From Ustilago trichophora (Eukaryota > Basidiomycota > Ustilaginomycetes > Ustilaginales > Ustilaginaceae), in assembly GCA_900323505.1 (NCBI GenBank), contig OOIN01000013.1, positions 620,001-684,000 of the forward strand: a DNA stretch of 64,000 nucleotides. The letters run 5' to 3'. The position numbers were made by a program, and so were the translations under genes. Shown here one piece after another: positions 12,079 to 22,874 of this stretch. A model generated the notes under the pieces. It worked only from the letters and a program-made list of their open reading frames with translations. It was not told where the DNA came from and searched no databases. Position 1 is the stretch's first letter; each line of letters starts with the position of its first letter.

Positions 12079-12404
12079 ACAAAAATCCACATCCCCCGCA
12101 GCCTCATCTAATCCAGTTTAGCATCTCTCGAGAGCGCACTGCGCCGATCGAGACGACATTGTTGCTTTGCTGATTGTTTTTTGGCATGATTTCCGAATAA
12201 ATACACATACGCAGACCCGAAACAAATCCAAACATCGCCCGCTCTGCTCGTTACTCTTCAGACGACGCTATCTATTGAAAACGTATAGAGATACAAAGCT
12301 AGGGTTGTACAGACACCGAGGAATCTAGAGATCCAGATGGGGAACGATACAGAAAAAGAGCACTCGGGAAAGCAAAAGACCGTAGAGGACGGCAAGGGTC
12401 ATAT

Positions 12405-14410
12405 TCAATTCTTGGAGCGGCGGACGAAAGAGTCGAGAGGTCCGCGTTTCTTTTTGCCTTCACCTCGTTGCGGTTGCGCCGTGGTGGAGGAGGGCCGAGC
12501 TGGGATTGATTGAGGCAGGTGTCGATGTGTGCATTGAGCTGGTCATTTGAACCGTGGATCGGTTTGCTGCAGATGGGGCACTGAACGGCTGGTCCATCTG
12601 ATGGCTCGTCTGGCTGTGTCGCGATATGAGGTTCTGAAGTAGCAGCCGCGTCGAAGGTGTCGACCTCGCTGTTGAAGGCTGGCAGCGTGGGAGTCTGTTC
12701 GCGAGACCGGGCCGAGGGGTCGTCATCCTGGCTCAAATCTTGCACTTGGTTGAATGGATCAGCGGTGCCTTCGAGCGACTGCTTGATGGCGAGTGCGAGT
12801 TGGCGTTCTTCTTCCTGTTGCCATTCTTGAGCAGTCTTGCGTGTTGACGATGCGTGTTCACCATGGCCTGCCTCGCTAGTAGACGGACGCGCTTGGAAGA
12901 GCTTGCGGAGCCTCTCTTCGCCCGCGGCTGCACCACGGAGATCTACTAGATGCGTTACACGTACCCCGATCAAGCGAAGCGAGAGAGGACCCTCACGCTC
13001 GATCTCTTGCAAAAGCAGGGAGCTGGTGATATCGTACAACTCCTGGGCACGATGCACCAGCCGGGTAGATGTTTTGGCTCGGGAGAAGCGTTGAAAGTTG
13101 TCGCGCTTGGCAACAAGGGTGACGGTTTTGCCTTTGAAGTCGAGGCGTTCCAGATCTTGCTCGACACGCTGGGCCGACTCTTTGAGCAAATCGAGCAGAG
13201 CTTGGGTATCTGAGGTGGGGCTGAAGGTATGTTCGCGACCGACGCTTTTGCGTTCTTCTCGCTTGCTGGCTCGACGACGGTGTTGCCGATACCGAGGTGG
13301 GCTTTGATGAGCCATTCGATCTTGCCGTCTAGTGCAAGCCAGAGCTCGACTCGCTTGTTCCAGATCTCACCGCAGGTAGTGACACCAAGACTCTCGAGGA
13401 TGCGCTCATTGACACGGCCGATGCCTGGGATCTTGCGACAGGGCAGGTGGCGCATAAAGTCGACGATGGCTTTGCGATCCGGCTGCACACGGAACTGGCC
13501 ATCTGGCTTGTTTCGGTCGCTAGAAATTTTGGCGAGCATGGTATTGGGTGCGATGCCGACACTGACGGTGAGCTGTGTCTCACTACGAACCTGATCACGT
13601 AACTGTTGGACGACTTGGTCGATGGAGCCTCCGTGTTGTTCGACATAGTCGGTGACGTCGAGGTAAGCCTCATCGAGGGAAGCCTTTGCGAGATTCTCGT
13701 CGTACTGCTCGAATACAGCCATGACTTTTTGGCTGGCCTGAACGTAGCTCTGCATGTCGTTCTTGACGACGATAAGATGAGGGCAGAGAGCTTTTGCGAC
13801 AAAGACAGCCATACCGCTGCGCACGCCATAGCCTCTGCGAGCTTCGTAGGATGCTGTGACAAGAACACCGGAACCAACGCCGAAGCACTTTCCTTTTAAA
13901 GAAGGATCTCTGGCGAGCTCCACAGCGGCATAGAACATGTCGATATCAGTGTGAAGAATGGTGCGGACAAATCGCGGGAGTTCTCGAGGCGTGTCGCCAT
14001 ATCTTGGATTTTGCGTTCGATCGACAGCCACTCAGAGCTTCCAGGAGGCACCTGAAGAAGTTTCTGATCTCGGCGTGCTAGGAGAGCATTGATGCGCTCG
14101 GTTGTCTGGGCATCCTTTTTGCGCTCATTGTCGAAAAACTTGCTGCCCTTGGAGACCTCGTAGATGATCTTGTTGATCTCGTCCTGATCTTTTGCGAGGC
14201 CAGCTTTGGCAGAGGAAGGACCAGCCATGCGCTTGCGCAGACTAGCAAGGGCTGCATCTTGGGCCGAGTCTGAGGTGGTACTGGCGTGAGGTGGTTGTGT
14301 GTCAAACTTTTGCTTCTTGCGTGGCGAAGTGGTGGGTGATGGTGCGTGGGATCGTTTCTGGGATCGTCAAAGACGTTGCTGTTGGCGTCTCTATCGCGAA
14401 AGAAGTTCAT
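12405..14410 (-). CDS. POLK: DNA polymerase kappa (Y family, DinB-like), frame-broken
   Basis: Translesion DNA polymerase acting in the nucleus at stalled forks. Pieces in order: N-terminal MNFFRDRDANSNVFDDP (start 14410); the kappa-specific N-clasp IYEVSKGSKFFDNERKKD; catalytic motif RTILHTDIDMFYAAVELA (first Asp pair); ASYEARRGYGVRSGMAVF; the second catalytic motif KASLDEAYLDVTDYVEQHG; the helix-hairpin-helix region PCRKIPGIGRVNERILESLG; then the little finger (REERKSVGREHTF onward). The C-terminal part holds a UIM-like helix (EEERQLALAIKQSLEG) and a UBZ finger (CPICSKPI with HIDTC). A frame shift near 12435 reveals a more natural end, KKKRGPLDSFVRRSKN-stop at 12405, resembling a PCNA-binding peptide. 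Four single-base shifts (near 14320, 13990, 13240 and 12435) are needed. All catalytic residues are present. Confidence 0.85.
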
Positions 14411-14643
14411 GGTAGTTTTCTAGAGGAGGAGAGGGCGGGTGTTGTGCGAGCATGCCAATCATGGCAGCCGCGCTAATCCATCAGCTGGAGATGAGGTGAG
14501 CGGGATTGATGTTGTCCATAGTGTTGCAGAGACTAGATCTATTCGCTAAATGGAATTCTTGTGTATCTAGAGCTGATGATAAGGGATCGCTTGTGAGCTC
14601 GACGCTGAGGGAAAGGATCCCAATGTCGAAGTTTGGATGGATG

Positions 14644-14669
14644 TACAGTACAGTACTGTACAGTACTGT
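14644..14669. repeat. TACAG/CTGTA palindromic array
   Basis: Pentamer units TACAG and their complement CTGTA alternate to give nested inverted repeats that can fold on themselves. It is the first of two copies in this intergenic region. Confidence 0.85.
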
Positions 14670-14827
14670 TGTACGAGGATGAGCTACAGTAGAGTCGAAA
14701 AAGTAAAAGAAAGAGAGTGGAGCTGAGTCAATTGTGATGCATTTTCTAGCCAGACCCTGAATTTTATTTTATTTTTAGCCATTTTGCAACTGGCAGGATG
14801 GCTGGCCTGAACGCGGCTCGTGTGTAT

Positions 14828-14861
14828 TGTACAGTACAGTACAGTACTGTACTGTACAGTA
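14828..14861. repeat. TACAG/CTGTA palindromic array
   Basis: A 34-base run: three TACAG-type units, a switch to CTGTA units, then back. It is followed directly by a TG-rich run. It lies about 160 bases from the previous array. Confidence 0.85.
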
Positions 14862-15405
14862 TGTGTGTGTGGGTGGGTGACACGCGCCGTGAATTGTAGA
14901 CTCTGTGGGCAGTTGGACAGCCAAAGAGAGGGGCACAAAGCAGCTGAAACACTCCAAAAAGGGTCCAACTCAGCTCTCTTAGCCGTATGCTGTACAGGAC
15001 ATCCTGACAAGCTGTCAATCACCACCACCCCATCATCTTCAATTTGCTCAGTCTCGTTCGTTTGTCAATTGTTTCTTGCTCTCGACCTCTTTCATACACA
15101 TCCATCCGTCTTCATATCGCAGCGTCGCTCTTCGTCACCAGCGCTGGGCAACACAGGACAATACACACAGACTTCATCAACGCCCCACCATCACCCTTTG
15201 TTCAAATACAAATCACAACCCTCGTCATCCTCTGTATGGCTGTCTCTCTCAATCTAGCTCCCATCTCGCACTTGGCACGCTCGTTTGACCGCCCACCCTC
15301 CACCTGCATCTCTGGCCCTATGTCTCGTCCATCCACCTGATCGTCTTGACAATCGGGTCTCATATCCCGAGACGCTTGAAATCTTTCCATCCTTGACAGC
15401 ACACC

Positions 15406-18400
15406 ATGACCGACACTTCGGCCCATGTCTCCTCCAGCCGAGGACCTAACTTTGGTCTCCCCGTGCGTAACATCCCCAACCCATGCCCGACTCGTCGCCT
15501 TCCACCTCTGCACCTCCACCTGCTCATCCTCCGCCTCGACAGAACAGCCTCCCAAGAGAGGCATCCGCGTTCGTGTCAACTCGCTAGGCGTCATGTTCAA
15601 GAACAACTCGGCTCCATCCTCGAAGCCGCTTCGTCTTCAAAGCCATCCGACCCCCCAAACTCAAATCCCGACTTCGTTCAGCCACCTGGAAGAATCCTGT
15701 CGAATCCAACCATCCTCGTCAGCCTCGTCAGCGCAATCTCCACATCTCGAGAATGGCAACAGCTCGCTTCTGTCTCATCACTGCCGCTGCCTTCTTCTAG
15801 CCACCTTCCGCAGCAAACAAGCGCAAGCTCCGCCTCCACAAGTCAGCTTCCCACCCATACCAGCACAGGCTTCCAACGACTCAGAACCATCGTCCGCAAC
15901 CGGTCCTACGTTTGGCTTCAATCGTCGCAAGTTTTTGGCAGAAGCAACAGCATAAGAAGCCTTCTTGGAGGTAGCACCCATTCCGCAGCGGCAGTAGCAC
16001 CAATGCTGGATCCTCCCACCTCACGATGCTAGTTCAGGAACATCGACAGCTGCTCCGTCACCTCATGGTCTCCTCCGTCGTATGGGCAGCAAGAGTTTCC
16101 TCAACCTCAACCAGTCCAAAGCCGCTCCCGTCACTAACTCGTCTTCTGATGACTCTCCTCCATGGTCTCGGACAGACTCGCACGCCTCAGACGTTTCTCC
16201 GACTCGCTCAAGGGCATGGCAGGAGACGTGGCAAGTCTGTTTCCAAGGAAGCCCGGAAAATCACGCTCCATCTCCTCGCAGTCTAGCTCCGAAATCTACA
16301 AGGCCGCCTGACGCAGAGCGAGATGCTGCCCGGTCACGGGAGCTCCGAAGAAGCATCGAAAGCGGTCGCTCAAGCGTGTCTATCACCTCGCCCGATCCGC
16401 AAAAGCGTTCCTCTGAAGCCGATTACTCCGAACCCAATGGACAGCAGCCTTGGAAACCAAGAACACTATACAAACGCACCTAGCGCCTCACAGGTTGGCT
16501 CTACAACATGGTCGGCAGCGACAATACTCCGTCATCCATAGAGGCAGGCGCCTCTCTCCCCTGTGCGCGAAGCAGACGTTCTTGACTTCCCTCCCTCTAG
16601 CCCCACACCTCATCGACACGGCAGTCGCGATGCCCTTACGCAGTGTGTCTCCAGAAATGCAACTCAGCGCAACAGCGCCGACTACCGCCCCACACGCTCC
16701 AAAGCAGGCGCCTTGTTCCAGACTTTGGCCAGTGCTGCTTCCAACAAGGCCATCAGATCACCAACGCCTCCACAGGAGACAACACCAATTCCAGCTCTGC
16801 TCCAGTAGCGGCATTATCGGTTCCAACAACGCTGGCGGCGTTTCGACAAATCACTAGCGGCAGCACGGTGTGTGCAGGTGGTAGCGGTAGCAACGGTGGC
16901 AGCTGGGTCCGGGTGGTGTAGGGCTTCGACCGCGCATTCAAATTCTTCATGGACAGCGACGCAGGCAACAAGATGACGAGAGATTTGGCTGCTCGGCGTC
17001 TGGCATGGCCCTCGACTTGCAGCTCAAGCGAATACGCTCACTGCGCAGATGCACCTCCGAAGGATCGGCCTTCCAGCTGGCGCTTCTTCAGCGTCTCGCA
17101 AATCCGAAGACCAAGTTGCGGAAATGACAAGAGCAGCTTCTCCATCGTCTAGTATCTCTGCCTCTTCTCCCGTCGAACCCCTCGATTTGATACATGCTTC
17201 ACTGCTTCTTCATCTCCTGCTTTTATGAAGGAAGGAAGCCGCGTCGGCAGTTCCATCTCCACCGCAGCAACCACCTCGACGTCCGACAGCCTTCGCACCA
17301 AATCTTCCGCTACCAGCTTCAACGTCGCCCCACAAAGCTCGGCTTCGGCTTTGGCTGACCCGCAATCCGCATTCCAGGCCGACTTTGCTTCCAGGATATG
17401 GTGTACATACCGCAACCACTTTGCGCCCATTCTCGCGATGGAACCATCTCGGAACAAGCCGCCTCGGCAGCTCAAACTCTCGCCGCAGCTCAGTTGGCAG
17501 CCACTCAGAATACCTCGCGCCCTCGACACCGTCGGCGCAGCCTTGTCTGATCCGGCTCACTCCAGCAGCCCTCCCGCCTCCGCTGGTCGTGGGTGGCTAG
17601 GACGCAAGCTGACAGAGAGCACTGCCGCTCAAGAGGCCGCTATGCAAGGAATGCCCCACTCGGGCTTGGGGCAGCGCTAGGAGCTGGGTATGCGAACGCT
17701 TCCACATCCCTCGGAGAGAAGATGGGCATCAGTAATCTGTGGAGCAGGGCCACTGCGGCGGCTCAAGCTGCGGGCTTCAGCCGTGCTGGTCTCAACACCG
17801 ACTCTGGCTGGGGATGTATGCTTCGCACAGGCCAAAGCTTGCTAGCAAATGCACTGATCAATGTCATCTGGCCGATCCTGGCAACGGAGCACCTCCGATG
17901 CGTCAACTCAATTCCTGGAAGAGCTTGCTGCTTATCGATGGATCCCGGCGCCGAGACGGAAAGTCTTGCAGAATGGCGCGAAAACCGTGCACGCCACGCG
18001 ACCTACATCAAGATCCTCAGCTGGTTCCTCGACGATCCCAGCCCTGCTTGTCCCTTTGGAGTTCACCGCATGGCTCGCGAGGGCAAGCGCTTGGGTAAAG
18101 AGGTGGGCGAGTGGTTCGGCCCTTCCACCGCAGCAGGAGCCATCAAGCAGCTCGTCTTGGAGTTTCCAGATGCAGGCATCGCTGTCGAGCTTGCACATGA
18201 TGGGGTCTTTTACCTCGATGAGGTGCGAGCTGCAGCAGGCGCTTCGACCTCGACTCTTCTTCTCAGCAGTTTGGGAAAGCGCGCTCCTCTGCAGCAGGTT
18301 CAAACGGCCGCAAGGGAGGGGCCTACCTGGCAAAGCCGGTGCTCATCCTGATCGGCATTCGCCTTGGGCTCGACAGTGTCAATCCGATCTATTACGAGTC

Positions 18401-19929
18401 GGTCAAAGCCACCTTCTCTTTCCCGCATAGCGTTGGTATTGCCGGAGGACGACCATCTTCTTCGTACTACTTTATGGGTCATCAGGGCAATTCGCTCTTC
18501 TACTTGGATCCGCACAATGTTCGCCCCGCGTTCCGCTTCGCCATCCTCCCAGCACTTTCCCCGCCGCAGTGCCACGCCAGTTCGACATTGCTCACCGCTT
18601 CATGCTTGAAGACAACGATGACGAGGACGAGTGGTGGTCGCATGCCTACTCGGAATCTCAGACATCTACCTTCCATGTGAAAAGTGCGCAGGATGCCCAT
18701 CAAGTCTCTGGATCCAAGCATGCTGTTGGGCTTTTTGGTCAAAGACGAGGAGTCTCTCGCAGATCTGTGCGCCCGCATCAAGGCTTTGCCCAAGACCATT
18801 TTTCCTTTGCTGAGTCGCACCCAAATGGGTCGATGATGACGACTTTGACCCTAGCATGGAGAGCTTCTCGGAGCCTTCTGTCGGTGAAGAGTCGGGAGAC
18901 GAAGCGGAGGCAAGTAGGGACAAGGCGAAAGGCAGTCGCACCGATGCGCCAATATGGACGACGACAGAGACCTTCTGCAACGCTCAAAGTATCTTCACGC
19001 GGCGAGAATGCGTCAGCTCCCCTCCCGGAAGACGCGGTTCCAGAACAAGCGACAAGATGTTCAGGGAGAGCCAGCAGAGGACTGCCGCATGGCTGGGGCA
19101 TGGCCATTCGAGCAGCAGCTCGACCAGGGCTTACTCGAATGCTGCTGGCGGTGGAGGTATCGCTTTCCCTTCGCTCGATCTGCTCTCTCCTCAACCGGAC
19201 GGTCCCACCCTGCAGAGGCCGGCGCGATCCGACATTCGACAGGCCTCCATGTCCTCCGCAGCAACCACAAGACCGGCGCGCCGAGATACGAACAACATGG
19301 CCCCCGTCGACTCCGCAAAAGGCGAGACCTTACCGCATCGCGACCTACAAGTGTCGCGCGCACAGACAAGACCTCCCCATCGCGGAGCCCGGCCACTTGG
19401 CCCGGATGAGAGCTTTTCGACCGTCCACCTTTCCGACTCGGAGATCGGGTCTGCATGGGAAGAAGTTTCCGACGGCGGGACCATGGCACCTTCTGTTCGG
19501 CAGTGCTATCCTCTTACGTACAGGGTCCCCCTGCGAACGCTTCTAGCTCGGAGATTTCTGCTCCTGTTGTCAGATTGGAAGAGGCTTCTCATCCAGTGAC
19601 GACATCCCATCTCACCCATCTCTGTCATGAGTGACGACTTGGTCAGCTTGGATTTGGACACGCCTGTAATGAGGCTCCGGGAAATCCACTGCGACCGATT
19701 CGCCCATTGCGTTCCCCCCAGCCCCGGCGCCGCGACCGCTACAGTAGGAGAAGGGGACAAGGCGGGAGCTACTTTGGCCTCACCTCAGCACACGAACCAC
19801 TTGCTTGCCGAGGAGACGGTCGCAGTCCAAGCCCTCACCCGTTACCTCACCAAACATCCCTCAGATACACCGCCAGTGCCTGACATTCTTACCGCGTTCA
19901 AGGACGAAGATGCGATAAACGCGCGATGA
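15406..19929 (+). CDS. ATG4: Cysteine protease ATG4, frame-broken
   Basis: Autophagy protease that trims the C terminus of Atg8 and later removes it from lipid, in the cytosol. The C54 peptidase signature is spread over several frames: QADFASRIWCTYRNHFAPI near 17375; TDSGWGCMLRTGQSLLANA with the catalytic Cys codon at 17815; WFLDDPSPACPFGVHRMARE near 18025; VNPIYYESVKATFSFPHSVG near 18380; and GGRPSSSYYFMGHQGNSLFY, with the catalytic Asp and His in DPH (codons 18507 and 18513). Family C-terminal pieces follow near 18680-18820 (RMPIKSLDPSMLLGF, KALPKTIFSFAE). A serine-rich N-terminal arm of some 600 codons and an acidic C-terminal extension are also frame-broken. The start at 15406 and the end at 19929 are therefore my best guesses. 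The protease core itself is complete. Confidence 0.8.
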
Positions 19930-20487
19930 TGATGACTTTATAAAAACCCTCCCCGATTCGAATTGACTTGTCACGTTCGACCTTTGACACAACTCATACT
20001 TTTCCCCATCCTCAGCTGTTTCGTACTTGGGAAGACCACGCTGCACGGTTGTTGTTGTGGTCGCTTGTTGATGAAATATATATATATACCCCCTGTCTCT
20101 GGAGCTGCGTTTGAGAATCACATGCCAGTGGGAGATGCTCCAGAAAAAAAAAGGTGAGAGACCGAAAGACAACGATGACGCTGTCATGTACACAACCCAC
20201 CCACCACAATCTTGGCCACTCTAAAGGAACAAGGGATCAATTTGGGAATTTCAAAAAGACGCTAGAGCACATACAAAGGGGGAAACTTAAGTAGTATGAG
20301 CAGAAGAAAGAAGAACAGACCTAAGCACTGCCCTACAAAAGGGTACAGGCCCGAAGGGGCTTATGGTTCGACGAGAAATGAAGAGAGCAAGGTTGTTTGA
20401 GGGTTTTTTTTTCGACCGATGATGTTGTGGTTTGGTTTCAAGAGAAGAGAGCAGTAAGGATGCGATACGGAGTTATTTTGGAATTTT
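19930..20487. other. Convergent intergenic region ATG4 / NAP1
   Basis: About 560 bases between two gene ends. It contains a TA dinucleotide run near 20075-20090 and several short A or T runs that may serve in 3'-end formation. No gene seen. Confidence 0.5.
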
Positions 20488-21729
20488 TTACTGCTGCTTG
20501 CACTCCTGAGGATCTTGCGAACCGGCCATCTGGAGCCGACGGATGCGCCGAGCTGCGATCGGCGCGGCTGGTCATCGTCGTCATCCTCATCGTCATCCTC
20601 GTCATCCTCGTCGTCGAAATCGCATCGTCGAGGTCGTCAAGGTCCTCGTACTGGAGCGCCTTGCCAGTGAAGAAGTCAACGGCGTGAGGGATGATGCGGT
20701 CCTTGAGGTCCTCACCAATCTGGTAGTCGAGTTCGAGACGCTCGTCGAGCTCGTCGAGGTCGGCATCGTCGTCCTCGATCTCGCCGTTCTTGGGAGGCTT
20801 GGGTGGGTTGAAAAAGTTGAAGAACGACTCGACGGGTACGGACGCTTGACGGTACGTGTCTGGTTGGTGTTCTTGTTGCGCTGCTTCTTGGTCTCGATCT
20901 TGTGGGTAAGGTCCTTGTCCTCCTTCCAGTCGATCTTGCAGCCCTCGGCGTGGTCGTAGACGAGGTCGCCCGAGAATCCAACTTCATCCTGGTAGTAGTA
21001 GGTCTTGGTGAGCACCTGGTTGGTAAAGTAGTCGTTCTTGGCAGCGTCAAACTCAAACTCGAGCTTGAAGCCGGCCTGGTCGACGAGGTAGCTCATGCGG
21101 ACATCGACAAGCGCACGGAGAGCCTCCTCGTCGCGCTCGGTGATGAGCTCGGAGAGGGCAATGTGGTTCTTGAGCGCGGTAAGCCAGAACTCGGGATACC
21201 GTTGGGGCCCTCGGCGGGGCCTTGACGTCGGCGAGCGACTCGGGCTGCTCGTCGTCATCCTCATCGGCGTCGACGGCCTCACCGGCCTTGACCTCGTCGG
21301 AAGTGGGCTCCTGCTTGCCCTGGATGATGGCGGCTCGTCGCTCGTAGAGGGGCTTGTAGCGCTGAGCGTACTTCTTCTCGAGCTCGAGGATCTCCTTCTG
21401 GAAGTCGGCCTCGATCTTGTGGTGCTCGACCTGAACACCCTTGAGACCCTCGACACGGCGGCGAATGTGGTTGGGGAGCGACTCGACGTAGCCGGAAGAT
21501 CGGCCGACAAGGCTGGAGAGCTTGTCCTGGACCATGGCGGCGAGGGCGGGGTTGCCCTGAAGGGCCGAGGCGACGTCGACGGCGTTCTCGTCCTCTTCAC
21601 CGATGGTGCCGACGGTGGGTCGGGAGAGAGCCTCACGGGTCAGAGGAGCATTGCTGAGAGGGGTGTTCTGGGGGTTGGTGCAATGGCGTCAGAGTTCTTG
21701 CTCCTGCCGATCTCCTGGGCGCCCGACAT
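20488..21729 (-). CDS. NAP1: Nucleosome assembly protein 1, frame-broken
   Basis: Histone H2A-H2B chaperone that shuttles between cytosol and nucleus. It starts [18 protein letters not shown] at 21729. Family blocks: [20 protein letters not shown]; the long dimerisation helix ([20 protein letters not shown]); [60 protein letters not shown]; then [15 protein letters not shown] and an Asp/Glu tail. In the appropriate frame the tail ends [16 protein letters not shown], a CaaX-type prenylation box as in other NAP1 proteins. At least five single-base shifts are needed, for example beside a 5-G run at 21670-21674 and near 21210, 20838 and 20610. These look like sequence errors because the protein is otherwise perfectly conserved. 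Confidence 0.88.
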
Positions 21730-22798
21730 GGTTATGGATATGGGTGGGTGGGTGTTTGACGGAAAAAAGGGGGGGGTGACCGGTCAAATCAGGTATGTGT
21801 AGAGAGAGCCGCGGTGACGAGGGCGTTGACTCTACGATCAGAGAATGCGAGGCTGCTTTCTCTGTGATATAAGCTGATAAAGCGAGGTAGACAGTGGGTG
21901 CAGGAGGAGAAAGGAAAGCGGTGGAAAGGTTGATGGTGCCGATGATGGATGGGCGACCAAAGTGGAAAGTGGAAAGCGGAAAGCTCAAAATCTCGACTTT
22001 GAGCCGCCAAAACGACGCAGTTCAACACGAGTCTCGAGCCAAGAGAGGCGAAACAGCCAGCCAGCCAGCCAGGCTTCAGGTGGCAGAGCCTTTTTTTGGT
22101 AGAGAATTGGGGCTGAGCCATCCACGCCCAGACAGCAGAGCTCGTCAGGACAGCAATCACAAAATCAGTTCACGACCTTGTCGGCTCAACTGCAAGGGAT
22201 TGGGGCACAAAGGCGCGTGTGTTGCGCGACCAGAGTGACCAAAAAGGAGAGGTTGAATACAGAATGCGGTATCCATACGCTTTTCAGAATAGAGTTGGCT
22301 TGAAAACATGGCCACAACACCTCCACTCAAAGCAAAAAGCCAGGTCCCGAACGGTCAATTCAAATCAGCCAGGAGGAAGCAGTATGAATTCGAAATGTGC
22401 CAGGTTGTTGCGTCGACTGTATTCGAACTTTGCCTCACGCTACACTGAGCCAGAGTTAGAGAGGGGCGAGAGGCATTTCGCACCGCGTCTTTGAACCTGA
22501 CGCCACTCACGTCTGGCGTTCAAAGAGTCTAGAGCGCTCAGGACACCTCTTGCCAAATCTCAAGTGGTTACGCTTTTTTTTCTCCTCTGCAAGCGTTGCG
22601 AAACAACCAATTTGAAGGAAGGCATTCGATTGCTATACTACTTGACCTGCGCAGCTCTGATCTTGCTGCGTATCGCGAGAACGACATGCTCGTGGACGAA
22701 AAGCCTTTGTGAGTGAGCTTATCTGTATCAGTCATACCGAAAGGGTCCAAAAGCCAGAGAAGAGCAAGTATAGGAGAGCGATTTCGGAAAGACCGGCG

Positions 22799-22836
22799 AA
22801 AAAAAAAAAAAAAAAAAAAAAAAACAAAAACAAAAA

Positions 22837-22873
<37 letters not shown>
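22799..22873. repeat. A-rich tract with CAAAAA units
   Basis: Almost pure A over 75 bases, with three evenly spaced C interruptions. The lysine-rich frames across it (and phenylalanine-rich ones on the other strand) are artefacts. Confidence 0.9.

Positions 22874-22874
<1 letters not shown>

Larger units (their letters stand above)
14411..15405. promoter_or_regulatory. Divergent region POLK / ATG4 with two palindromic arrays
   Basis: About 1 kb between divergent starts. It carries two TACAG/CTGTA palindrome clusters (14644-14669 and 14828-14861), a TATTTTATTTT run near 14762-14777, and a CA/TC-rich leader toward ATG4. No convincing reading frame. Confidence 0.5.

Noticed and set aside
14644..14861. 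TACAG arrays considered as telomere-like or CRISPR repeats
   Set aside because: Units are contiguous with no spacers and lie between ordinary genes, and the sequence does not match fungal telomere repeats.
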